From Singulisphaera acidiphila DSM 18658 (GTDB taxonomy: Bacteria > Planctomycetota > Planctomycetia > Isosphaerales > Isosphaeraceae), in NCBI RefSeq assembly GCF_000242455.2, contig NC_019892.1, positions 7,512,744-7,576,743 on the forward strand: a stretch of DNA of 64,000 nucleotides, written 5' to 3'. The notes under the pieces were generated by a model, which did no database searches, had not been told where the DNA came from, and saw only the letters and a program-made list of their open reading frames with translations. Shown here piece by piece: positions 52,666-61,377 of this stretch. The position numbers and the translations under genes are program-made. The stretch's first letter is position 1. Each line of letters starts with the position of its first letter.

Positions 52666-52679
52666 TGACGATCCTTCGG

Positions 52680-55364
52680 CTAGCGGACGTTGGATTTTGG
52701 TGTAGCCTTCACCTCGCCGCGAGAAGGGGCTGGTGACACAGGGGCCGGCGGAGAACCGCGAAGGAGTCTGGGTCTGGAGCCCGAAATCGAGGATGCGCCG
52801 TTCTCCAGCATTGGCTCGTCAGGATCGGGGACCGTGACCGGCTCACTGGTTGCCTGGGCGGTTTGACGTGCCAGGTAATCGTACCGTGGTCCCGAGGGCG
52901 CGGGAGGGGGGCCATTCTCGAGGTGAACGACCACGGCCGTGAAGCCGCGATGCCGATCGACGGCAGGCTCAAACTTTTCGCCCGCCATCACCTTCGACGT
53001 CCAGGCCACCAGGCGAATCTCCCCTTGATCCTCAAGACGATTCTCGGCGTAGGTCTGAAAAGCTTGTAAGAAGGGATTCGGATTGAGCTGGCCCTTGGCG
53101 ATCGCGGGGATCCGCGGAACCGGAGTTGCCACCAACGGGATGGTGGCCCCCGGCTTGATCGTCCCAAGGTAAGTTTGCTTCCGGTCGTTGGGGCCGTTCA
53201 CCTCAACCACGGTCGCATCCTTCAGTTCCAGATCGGTCGCATTGACAATCCGCCGCCCCTCGGCATCAGTCACCAGGGTGATCGCGCCCGGCAAATTGAC
53301 CATCTGCTCGGCACGGAACAAAGAGAGGCTGCGCGGTTGCACCTGAAACCCCTCGAGCGCAGGCACCGGCTGCGATTGCCAGTTCGACGTCGTGATATCC
53401 TCACCACGGAGCGAACGGCCGTTATCCAAGGGCAGAGCCAGCGCGGTCGGGTCGTTGGGAAAGGAAATGGTGAACCGAATCCGGCCGGTCGTGTACAACG
53501 ACGCGAACCGGCTGAGATGCGCTCGCGGATAGTCGCCGTAGGTCTCAAGGACATCAATTTCGTCGCAGGCCATGTCATAGCCCATGTCGTAAGCCGCAGC
53601 GCGTTCCACCCCGATGGCAAACCCGAGCGACAATACGGGGACCACGACCCAGGCCCACTCTCGCCGTCCGAATACATATCGGCATATTAGCCAGTTCAGG
53701 GGAACCAGGGCAAGCACATAGGCCAAGATCACCTTGAGAACGAATCCGGAACTCGGGATCGAGATTCCCGAGGCATCCTCTAGCGCATCGCGGCTCATCT
53801 TCGGCAAGGCCGAAGAATCCACCCACTCGGCAACGGAATTTGCGGAATTCGCAGCATTCTCGGCGGCCGCTTCTGCCCCGGGCGACGCCACCGGGTTTGT
53901 GTTCAGCCCCGTGACCTCGTCCACCGGATCGGCAGCCGGCTTGACGTAAGGCCTCGGGAGCGAGGCGCCGAGGTCTCGGCTCAGGATCCGGAACCAGCTC
54001 AGATCGGGGCCCAGCAGAGGACCGAACTTGGCCGGTTCGACGCTCCGCCCGTTCCAGCCTCCCCATCCGAACACATTGTCCTCCGGGCGGCGGAGGATCA
54101 CCCGACGCACGAGCGTATCGAGCCCCGGCCAGGCGACCAGCGCCGGGTCGGTCGGATTGAGCGCCAGCATCAGGATTCGCCCCCGGCCCACGCGTTGTTC
54201 CACCCCCAGGATCCGCTCGCTCGACTCTCCCAGGCGAAGCGTCGAGGCGCCTGGGTTCGGCCGAAGTCCCGCCAGATAGACCGGCCGGTTCGACGCGGGA
54301 CGAATCGGTTCCGGGTCGAGGTAGGCGTGCTGGCGTCTTTGGGCCTCCGTATCGACCTCGGGAACGGGCACAGGTTCTTCGCGGACCGCGTACGGAATGA
54401 TCGGGCGAAACGCATCCGACAACGGTTTCAAATCGCTTTCGTTGAGAAGATCGCTTTCACCCGAGAGGGAGGCCGGCAGATAAGGCCCAAGGAAGCTGTC
54501 GCCCAAGGCTGCGAACGAAGGTCGAGCGCCGCCGATCAGGATTAATTGACCGCCCCAATGGAGCCAATCAAGCATCGCCTGTTGCTGCGCGGGGGTAAGT
54601 CGCTCGGCGGGGAGTCCGTCCCAGATGATGTGGCTCAAGGTGGTCCAGGTGAGGGGGTGCGACGAGAGGGGGAATGTACCGCTCTCCATCGGCAAGACCA
54701 TCCGGTAGTAGCGCTGTTTGTCGAAAACCTGCGCATCTTCGCGATCGGCCGAAAGCGGAGCCATCGCCTGAAATTGGCCCCAGCGGGAATAGAGGTCGGT
54801 CTCATCCTTGCTCAGGATGAGAATCAGCATCTGGAAGGGTTCGAGCACCCGAAGACTCGCCTGCCAGATCTCGTCGGCCCGGATGGCCTCGGGCCTGGTC
54901 AATTCCAGACCCAACTCCTTGGGGATGCGGGGCATCATGATCTGTAAACCAAGCTTCGCCCGCTGTTCCTTAAGCAGCCGAACCTCACGCCGATAGATCA
55001 CCTCTTGCGGGGCATCGGCCGCAAGTTCCCCCTCGCGAGGCATGCCGAGCATCCGGACGGGTGAGGTGTGGAGCATCCCGACGTAATCGTCGTAGTTCGC
55101 CCGCATCTCGAGAGAGAGCGTGCTCCAGTGGTTCGCCTTGACGAAAGGGAGAATGTCGAAAGGGGCGATCTGTGACCGAAAGAGTTCGAGTGGCGGCCTC
55201 GTCTTGTCCTTCTCGACCTTGGCCTTCACACTCTCGGGATCGGTCAGGATTTTGAGCCGTTCCTCGGCCGTCGGCAGTTGCGCCCAGGCCGACGTTCCCA
55301 CCAGAAGCCCGACAAGAGTCAGGGCTTGGGACAGACGCCGAACGACGGAAGTCGGATGATTCAC
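52680..55364 (-). CDS. Large exported membrane protein of the ABC exporter set (GldG-like position)
   Basis: About 894 residues with a signal peptide (LSQALTLVGLLVGTSAWA), a long extracytoplasmic region, and two adjacent membrane helices at about residues 545-600 (LKVILAYVLALVPLNWLICR and WAWVVVPVLSLGFAIGVE), with a further soluble domain after them. A segment LLDWLHWGGQLILIGGARPS resembles the amidotransferase-like fold found in GldG-type proteins, but no catalytic triad is evident. The GTG at 55364 is chosen because it starts the signal and follows AGGGAT by eight bases; the frame opens 14 codons earlier at a TTG. It heads the three-gene unit with the ATPase and permease. Function is inferred from position only. 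Confidence 0.7.
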   Translation of the reverse strand: MNHPTSVVRRLSQALTLVGLLVGTSAWAQLPTAEERLKILTDPESVKAKVEKDKTRPPLELFRSQIAPFDILPFVKANHWSTLSLEMRANYDDYVGMLHTSPVRMLGMPREGELAADAPQEVIYRREVRLLKEQRAKLGLQIMMPRIPKELGLELTRPEAIRADEIWQASLRVLEPFQMLILILSKDETDLYSRWGQFQAMAPLSADREDAQVFDKQRYYRMVLPMESGTFPLSSHPLTWTTLSHIIWDGLPAERLTPAQQQAMLDWLHWGGQLILIGGARPSFAALGDSFLGPYLPASLSGESDLLNESDLKPLSDAFRPIIPYAVREEPVPVPEVDTEAQRRQHAYLDPEPIRPASNRPVYLAGLRPNPGASTLRLGESSERILGVEQRVGRGRILMLALNPTDPALVAWPGLDTLVRRVILRRPEDNVFGWGGWNGRSVEPAKFGPLLGPDLSWFRILSRDLGASLPRPYVKPAADPVDEVTGLNTNPVASPGAEAAAENAANSANSVAEWVDSSALPKMSRDALEDASGISIPSSGFVLKVILAYVLALVPLNWLICRYVFGRREWAWVVVPVLSLGFAIGVERAAAYDMGYDMACDEIDVLETYGDYPRAHLSRFASLYTTGRIRFTISFPNDPTALALPLDNGRSLRGEDITTSNWQSQPVPALEGFQVQPRSLSLFRAEQMVNLPGAITLVTDAEGRRIVNATDLELKDATVVEVNGPNDRKQTYLGTIKPGATIPLVATPVPRIPAIAKGQLNPNPFLQAFQTYAENRLEDQGEIRLVAWTSKVMAGEKFEPAVDRHRGFTAVVVHLENGPPPAPSGPRYDYLARQTAQATSEPVTVPDPDEPMLENGASSISGSRPRLLRGSPPAPVSPAPSRGEVKATPKSNVR

Positions 55365-55589
55365 GTGATGCGATCCCTGATTCGCCTCGAGCGGTTTCCG
55401 AGGCAACCCGATCCTGAGGTGAGCAAGTCGATTGCGTCGAGGTCGAGTGTAACCCGAACCCTCTAGGTCTGGAAGTGCCCGGCGGCCAACTTGCGACTCT
55501 TTCCCAAGAGGCTGTAGGCTGAAAGGGGATAGCGTCGGATTCGGTCGCGAAGGTCGTTGGTCGGTTGGTCGTTAAGGAGAGCTTGGGGA

Positions 55590-58460
55590 ATGACGGATCG
55601 TCCCTCCCGCGGAACGTCGGATTCAACCTGGGTCGATCGGATTCGCGTTCAAGGCGCGCGGGTCCACAACCTCCGCAACATCGATATCGATCTGCCGCGC
55701 GATCGGCTCGTGGTTTTGACGGGGGTCAGCGGCTCGGGGAAAAGCTCTCTGGCCTTCGACACCCTCTATGCCGAAGGGCAGCGGCGCTACATCGAGAGCC
55801 TCACCAGCTTCGCTCGCCAGTTTCTCGACCAGTTGGAACGGCCCGACGTCGACCTGATCGAAGGTCTCCCGCCGACCGTCTCGATCGACCAGCGCGCCGG
55901 CGCGGTCAATCCTCGGAGCACCGTCGGCACACTGACCGAGATTCACGACTACTTCCGCCTGCTCTACGCCCGCACCGGGATTCCGCATTGCCCCGGCTGC
56001 GGTCAGGCGATCCGACGCCAGACCCCGGAGCAAATGGTTGCGGGGGTCCTCGCCATGCGCGAGGGCCGCAAAGTCCTGGTGCTTGCCCCTCTGGTCCGGG
56101 GCCGGAAAGGAGAGCATCGCGAGGCGTTCGAGGCGATCCGACGAGCGGGATTACTCCGCGCTCGCGTCGACGGACAGATCGTCGAAATGACGGATGACCC
56201 ACCGAAGCTCGCAAGGAACCGCGCCCACCACGTCGAGGCCGTCGTCGATCGACTCGTAGTGCGCGAGGGAATCCGGCCAAGGCTCGCCGAAAGCATCGAC
56301 CTGGCCCTGAAACTCGGGGAAGGCACCGTCGTCCTCTCCGCCCAGACCGACGCAGGGTGGGACGACCTGGTGCTCAGCGTCAAGTACGCCTGCCCCTCGT
56401 GTGGCACCGGATTCGAGGAACTCGAGCCGCGCACCTTCAGCTTCAACAGCCCCCACGGCGCCTGTGCCACCTGCGGCGGGTTGGGAACGCTCTCGGCCTT
56501 CGATCCGGAACTCGTCGTACCCGATCGCTCAATATCCCTCGCCGAGGGAGCGATCGCTCCCTGGAGAGGGCTTCGCTCAAGCGCCCAAGACGATTTCCTC
56601 CTGGATCCGGGGCTATCCGCGCTTCTCAAACGAAGCCGGCTGACCCGCAATACCCCCCTCGCCGACTGGCCGGAGAAGACCTATCACCGACTCTTCGCCG
56701 GTGATCCCGACCTGGATTACGCTGGTCTGACGGCGGTGCTCGAGCACGAGTTCAGCACGTCGAAAACCGAGGCACGTCGGACTGCGCTCGGACACTTCCA
56801 CGATCAGACCACCTGCCCCGACTGCCAAGGTGCCCGGCTCCGCCCCGAGGCCCGAGCCGTGACCGTGGGCGGACAAACGATTCACGAAGTCCTGACTCGA
56901 CCGCTTCCGGAGATTCGCAAATTCATCGCCAACCTCACATTCGAGGCTCCGCTAGAACCTGTCGGTCGTCCTCTTGTGCCGGAAATCATCAACCGGATCG
57001 AGTTCCTCGAGCGTGTGGGCCTCGGCTATCTGACCTTGGCACGCGGATCCGACACCCTCTCCGGCGGAGAGCTCCAGCGGGTTCGCCTCGCCACCCAGAT
57101 CGGCTCGGGGCTGGTTGGCGTCTGCTACATCCTCGACGAACCAACGGCCGGACTTCATCCCCGCGATACCGGCAAATTGCTGGCGAGCCTGGAACAACTC
57201 CGTGACCAGGGGAACAGCCTCGTGGTCGTCGAGCATGACGAGGCCACCATCCGCGCGGCCGATTGGCTGATCGACCTGGGGCCGGGCGCTGGACCTGAAG
57301 GGGGACAAATCGTCGCGACCGGGCCTCCTGATGCGCTCGTCGTCGTAGGCAAGTCGGCGACCGCCGAGTACTTGCGTCAGAACGTCCCGAACGCGGTGCC
57401 CAAGGCCCGACGCCTCGCTCAGAGTGCAGGGTCAATCGAGGTCGTGGGGGCGACGGAGCGGAACCTCAAGGGGATCGATGCCCGGTTCCCCCTCGGCACA
57501 CTCATCGGCGTATCCGGAGTGAGCGGGTCGGGCAAGAGTACCTTGGTCAACGACGTGCTCGGCCGCGCGATGCGCCGCGCTCTCGGAAATGCAGGGCCGA
57601 GACCAGGGGCACACCAACGAATCGACGGTTTGGCATCCGTCGACAAGTTAGTGGAGATCGACCAGGCACCGATCGGTCGCGGCCCGCGTTCGACCCCGGC
57701 GACCTACACCGGGGTCTTCGACGAGATTCGCAAAGTGTTCGCCCGGACCCGCGAGGCCAAGATTCGCGGCTACCCGGCCAGCCGGTTCAGCTTCAACGTC
57801 AAAGGGGGCCGTTGCGAGAGCTGCCAGGGGCAAGGGGTCCGAAAAATCGAGATGAACTTCCTTCCCGACATGTTCGTCACTTGCGACGCCTGCGGTGGGA
57901 AGCGATACAACCGGCAGACGCTTGAGGTCCGCTTCAAAGGACTCTCGATCGGCGACGTGCTCGACCTCCGAGTCGACGCGGCGCTCGACGTCTTCGACGC
58001 CCAGCCCAAAGTCCGACCGGGGATCGAGTCGTTGCATGAAGCCGGGCTCGGCTATGTGACCCTCGGTCAGTCGAGCTCGACCCTTTCCGGCGGTGAAGCC
58101 CAGCGCGTCAAGCTCGCCGCCGAGCTCGGCCGCCCTGCATCGGGCCGGACCTTCTACATCCTCGACGAGCCGACGACCGGCCTCCACTTCGCCGACGTCG
58201 ACCGACTCCTCAAAGTCTTGCACCGGCTGGCCGACCTCGGAAACACCGTCGTCGTCATCGAGCACAACATCGACGTCATCAAAACCGCCGACTGGGTGAT
58301 CGACCTGGGTCCGGAAGGGGGAGATGCCGGCGGCCAGATCGTCGCCATGGGAACCCCAAACGACGTGGCCGAATCGCCCGAGAGCCACACGGGACATTAC
58401 CTCCGCGAACGACTCGGCCTTCCCTGCTCAACGAAAAAGGCGAGCTCCCCTGGGAAATGA
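55590..58460 (+). CDS. uvrA: Excinuclease ABC subunit A
   Basis: A 956-residue UvrA, the damage-recognition ATPase of nucleotide excision repair, which loads UvrB on damaged DNA. Both ATPase modules are complete: Walker A GVSGSGKSSLAF and GVSGSGKSTLVN, signatures LSGGELQRVRLA and LSGGEAQRVKLA, and Walker B segments YILDEPTAGLH and YILDEPTTGLH. Zinc modules are seen as CPSCGTGF with CATCGG and as CESCQGQG with CDACGG. The UvrB-binding and insertion region is of normal size, so it is a standard UvrA rather than the short UvrA2 type. The ATG at 55590 has AAGGAGA nine bases upstream; the frame opens 11 codons earlier. Confidence 0.97.
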   Translation: MTDRPSRGTSDSTWVDRIRVQGARVHNLRNIDIDLPRDRLVVLTGVSGSGKSSLAFDTLYAEGQRRYIESLTSFARQFLDQLERPDVDLIEGLPPTVSIDQRAGAVNPRSTVGTLTEIHDYFRLLYARTGIPHCPGCGQAIRRQTPEQMVAGVLAMREGRKVLVLAPLVRGRKGEHREAFEAIRRAGLLRARVDGQIVEMTDDPPKLARNRAHHVEAVVDRLVVREGIRPRLAESIDLALKLGEGTVVLSAQTDAGWDDLVLSVKYACPSCGTGFEELEPRTFSFNSPHGACATCGGLGTLSAFDPELVVPDRSISLAEGAIAPWRGLRSSAQDDFLLDPGLSALLKRSRLTRNTPLADWPEKTYHRLFAGDPDLDYAGLTAVLEHEFSTSKTEARRTALGHFHDQTTCPDCQGARLRPEARAVTVGGQTIHEVLTRPLPEIRKFIANLTFEAPLEPVGRPLVPEIINRIEFLERVGLGYLTLARGSDTLSGGELQRVRLATQIGSGLVGVCYILDEPTAGLHPRDTGKLLASLEQLRDQGNSLVVVEHDEATIRAADWLIDLGPGAGPEGGQIVATGPPDALVVVGKSATAEYLRQNVPNAVPKARRLAQSAGSIEVVGATERNLKGIDARFPLGTLIGVSGVSGSGKSTLVNDVLGRAMRRALGNAGPRPGAHQRIDGLASVDKLVEIDQAPIGRGPRSTPATYTGVFDEIRKVFARTREAKIRGYPASRFSFNVKGGRCESCQGQGVRKIEMNFLPDMFVTCDACGGKRYNRQTLEVRFKGLSIGDVLDLRVDAALDVFDAQPKVRPGIESLHEAGLGYVTLGQSSSTLSGGEAQRVKLAAELGRPASGRTFYILDEPTTGLHFADVDRLLKVLHRLADLGNTVVVIEHNIDVIKTADWVIDLGPEGGDAGGQIVAMGTPNDVAESPESHTGHYLRERLGLPCSTKKASSPGK

Positions 58461-58650
58461 GGCATTCCACCGGCCAAGCCAGCCGCCCTGCCTGCGCACA
58501 AGCTTCTTCCAATCGCGCGGCTGGCCCGGCCGTTCAGAGAAAAAGGGACGCCCCGCCAAGTCGCTTCAATCGCTTCGGATTTACACGCCCTAAGATCGTC
58601 AGACTCCCCCCATCAACTCCAAAAAATGGGTCGGTTCGACGTACGGACGA

Positions 58651-58678
58651 TTGACGAATGGGCGCAGTTGACTATGAT
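58651..58678 (+). promoter_or_regulatory. Strong promoter upstream of the tetR-efflux genes
   Basis: TTGACG (58651-58656) and TATGAT (58673-58678) are 16 bases apart. The predicted start, near 58685, coincides with the palindrome at 58686-58705. The bases between the uvrA stop and this promoter hold no gene. Confidence 0.65.
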
Positions 58679-58685
58679 TTTTACA

Positions 58686-58705
58686 CGGACTGACTGGTCA
58701 GTCCG
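58686..58705. promoter_or_regulatory. TetR-type operator palindrome at the transcription start
   Basis: CGGACTGAC and GTCAGTCCG form a perfect 9-bp inverted repeat separated by TG. Size, symmetry and the GACTGGTC core match TetR-family operators, and a TetR gene follows. A repressor bound here would block the promoter at 58651-58678. Confidence 0.7.
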
Positions 58706-59065
58706 CACCTGAACCTGATTCAAAACCTGCCTCGTCGTGTGCGATTGGTCTCTCGCATCGCTTTGTTTTGAAGCGAGGCGACTTGTTTCCGAAGGGTCTC
58801 GGAGCGAGCGAGACGGTTCGATCATTCATCCAGCCAGCCGCCGATTGGCCCTCCCCCGCTACCCGGACAACCCGCTTCGTTACGATTCGATCCCCCCCTT
58901 GTTGTGTCTGCTTGAAACCCGACGGCGATCCACAACGTTGAGCTTGCAAGGGATCGCTGGGCGGAATCTCTGGATCGCTTGACGTAAACGGTTGGCTAGG
59001 CTTGACCGCAAGCGTTCCGGACGCAGGTCTCAAAGAGGGGGCTCAACTCAAAGCACAACCCGTTG
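58706..59065 (+). other. Long leader between operator and tetR
   Basis: About 360 bases separate the predicted start from the tetR ATG. A frame at 58737-58982 exists but has no recognisable domain or clear ribosome site. No terminator-type hairpin was seen. A second promoter nearer the gene is possible but not evident. Confidence 0.35.
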
Positions 59066-59749
59066 ATGACGCGGAGCCTTGCCTTGAATCGTACGACCGA
59101 GAGCGGGGCCGGACCGGAACAGAGTGTCGAACCGAGCCCGTGTGGGCGTCGCGAGGAAATTCTTGAGGCGGCCACGAAGCTCTTCGCCGAGCACGGCTTT
59201 TCCGACACCGTGACCCAGGTTCTCGTGGAACGACTTCAAATTGGCAAGGGAACCCTCTACCGCTATTTTCCCAGCAAGCGAGACCTTTTCCTCGCAGCCG
59301 TCGATCGGGTGATGCGCCAACTTCGCCAGTCTGTTGATTCCGTGATCGCCAATATTGAGGATCCGTTCGATCGCATCGCTCGCGCCATCCACACATACCT
59401 GGTCTTCTTCGAGAAGCATCCTGAGTTCGTCGAGCTCCTAGTGCAAGAACGGGCTCTGTTCAAAGATCGCAAGAAGTCGACCTATTTCGAGCACCAAGAC
59501 ACCAATGTCCTGCGCTGGCGGGTCCTCTTTGGCTCGCTCATTCTTGAAGGACGGGTTCGCGAGATCCCCGTTGAACGGATCACGGACACCATTAATAGCT
59601 TGCTCTATGGCACCATGTTCACAAACTATTTTAGCGGCCAGAAGAAACCGCCCGAGCAGCAGGCGAAAGACATTCTTGACGTGGTCTTTTACGGGATCTT
59701 GAGCGAGTCGGAGCGCCAGCGAATGGGCCAAGAGTGCGTTGGCCCATGA
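59066..59749 (+). CDS. TetR/AcrR family transcriptional regulator
   Basis: A 227-residue repressor. Residues about 28-75 form the TetR DNA-binding domain: REEILEAATKLFAEHGFSD, then the helix-turn-helix VLVERLQIGKGTLYRYFPSK. The rest is helical ligand-binding and dimer domain with VFFEKHPEFVELLVQER. The ATG at 59066 is used; a TTG one codon upstream is the alternative. A 9-bp-arm palindrome sits at the strong promoter about 360 bases upstream, so autoregulation is likely. The efflux adaptor and pump genes follow on the same strand, which suggests that this regulator senses a compound exported by them. Confidence 0.9.
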   Translation: MTRSLALNRTTESGAGPEQSVEPSPCGRREEILEAATKLFAEHGFSDTVTQVLVERLQIGKGTLYRYFPSKRDLFLAAVDRVMRQLRQSVDSVIANIEDPFDRIARAIHTYLVFFEKHPEFVELLVQERALFKDRKKSTYFEHQDTNVLRWRVLFGSLILEGRVREIPVERITDTINSLLYGTMFTNYFSGQKKPPEQQAKDILDVVFYGILSESERQRMGQECVGP

Positions 59750-60009
59750 GTCGATGTTACAGAAACGGCCGGTCGTCCCGAGGCGATTCGAACCCAGGAA
59801 CGACTCACGATGCGACGAACCTTCTTGATTCCCACGGCAGTGGACTCGAATCAGAGTTTGCCCGCTTAAGGATGGGCCGAAGTCTCCGGTTTTGACGCAT
59901 TCTTGTCTGGTGATTGCCTGGAAGAAGGAATCTCAAGATGAACAACTCAGGGACGCAGAATCCGAGTTGATCGCTGATTCCGGGTGACCATCGTCGGAGC
60001 TTATTTTTT

Positions 60010-61266
60010 ATGAATCGAGCACGCGCACTCATTCTGATTCCTGCTTGCTGCCTCGCGATTCTCGGGTGCGAAGCTGAGAAGCCGAAGATGGTCCAGACCA
60101 AGCCCCCCACAGTCATCGTGAGTCGTGCGATCACGGATGACGTGACCGACTATGAAGACTTCACCGGAAGGACCGAGGCGGTCTTCTCCGTCGACGTCAG
60201 GGCGCGAGTCACCGGTTATCTCGAAAAGGTCAGTTTCAAGGACGGAGACGAGGTCAAGGAAGGCGACCTGCTGTTCGAAATCGACCCTCGCCCTTATCAG
60301 GCCGAGCTCGCGCGGACGGAGGCAACGATCCTTCAGGGCGAGGCCCACCTGAACCGGTTGGATGCCGATCTCCGCCGCGCCAAGAATCTCTTCAACCGAG
60401 GAAATATCAGCCGAGAAGAGTATGACAAATTCACCGGCGATCGTGCCGAAGCTTTGGCCATGGTCGGCGTGGCCATGTCGGGGCGCGACCTGGCCAAGCT
60501 CAACGTCGAGTTCACCAAGATCAAGTCGCCGATCAGCGGAAGGCTCAGTCGCCGCTTGGTTGACCCCGGAAATCTGGTGAAAGCCGATGAGACGATCCTC
60601 ACGTCCATCGTTTCCCTCGACCCGATGTACGTCAACTTTGATATCGATGAGCGAACCATCCTGAAAATTCGCCGCCTGATCCGCGAAGGTCGCGTCAAAT
60701 CGCGTGCGGAAGCAGAGGTTCCCGTGTTGATCGGCCTTTCCGATGAGGATGGCTTTCCCCATCGCGGGACGATCAACTTCAGCGACAACAAGGTGGATCC
60801 CAGCACGGGAACCCTGCGCGTTCGTGGCATCATCGATAATCCGAAGACGCCGAATACCACTTCCCGCGTGCTCTCCCCGGGCCTCTTTACCAGAGTCCGG
60901 TTGCCAATCGGCGCCGCGCATAAAGAAACCTTGATTCCTGAAGACGCGATCGCCACCGATCAAGGTCGCAAATACCTTTACGTGGTCAAGGATGAGAAGA
61001 AGAAGGGGGCCAAGAGCGAGTCGGAGATGGAACATGTCGTCATCGACCGCACCGTGAAGGTGGGCCGGACGATCGGCGGCCTCCGAGTAATCGAGGACGG
61101 TCTCCAGCCGGACGAGTTCGTCATTGTCCGAGGCCACCAGCGGGTCCGCCCCGGTGCAAAGGTTGAGACGCGGCTCTGGGAAGATGCCCCTCCCCCACCC
61201 TCCTCGGGAGACGCACTGCAAGGGACAAGCGACCCCGCAAAGGCCACCCAAGCGTCGCGTGAGTAA
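60010..61266 (+). CDS. RND efflux periplasmic adaptor lipoprotein (AcrA/MexA-like)
   Basis: A 418-residue membrane fusion protein that joins an RND pump to an outer membrane channel. The N-terminus is a lipoprotein signal with lipobox AILGCEAE. The first barrel and lipoyl halves (VRARVTGYLEKVSFKDGDEV and ITSPISGRL-like KIKSPISGRLSRRLVDPG) flank a helical hairpin of about 70 residues, and the later domains contain LSPGLFTRVRLPIG. An acidic Pro/Ser tail of about 30 residues follows. The ATG at 60010 has GGAG ten bases upstream. The pump gene starts 111 bases downstream; no outer membrane channel gene is in the window. Confidence 0.93.
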   Translation: MNRARALILIPACCLAILGCEAEKPKMVQTKPPTVIVSRAITDDVTDYEDFTGRTEAVFSVDVRARVTGYLEKVSFKDGDEVKEGDLLFEIDPRPYQAELARTEATILQGEAHLNRLDADLRRAKNLFNRGNISREEYDKFTGDRAEALAMVGVAMSGRDLAKLNVEFTKIKSPISGRLSRRLVDPGNLVKADETILTSIVSLDPMYVNFDIDERTILKIRRLIREGRVKSRAEAEVPVLIGLSDEDGFPHRGTINFSDNKVDPSTGTLRVRGIIDNPKTPNTTSRVLSPGLFTRVRLPIGAAHKETLIPEDAIATDQGRKYLYVVKDEKKKGAKSESEMEHVVIDRTVKVGRTIGGLRVIEDGLQPDEFVIVRGHQRVRPGAKVETRLWEDAPPPPSSGDALQGTSDPAKATQASRE

Positions 61267-61377
61267 CACAGCTCCTTGAATCGCCTCGGCGTGGAGCTGT
61301 TGCACCCGAGGCCCGGTCCTGAGCAATGGGGACCGAAGGCCAAGGGTGATGTCGTAACTCAAGAGGGAGAATCGGCT

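Noticed and set aside
58737..58982. Small gene of 81 codons in the leader of tetR
   Set aside because: No ribosome site, no hydrophobic or motif pattern, and Arg/Ser-rich composition typical of chance frames here.
59780..59860. tRNA-like sequence (GGGTTCGAATC on the minus strand)
   Set aside because: The T-loop motif lacks a pairing T stem (GGG against CGC), and no acceptor or anticodon stem could be built.
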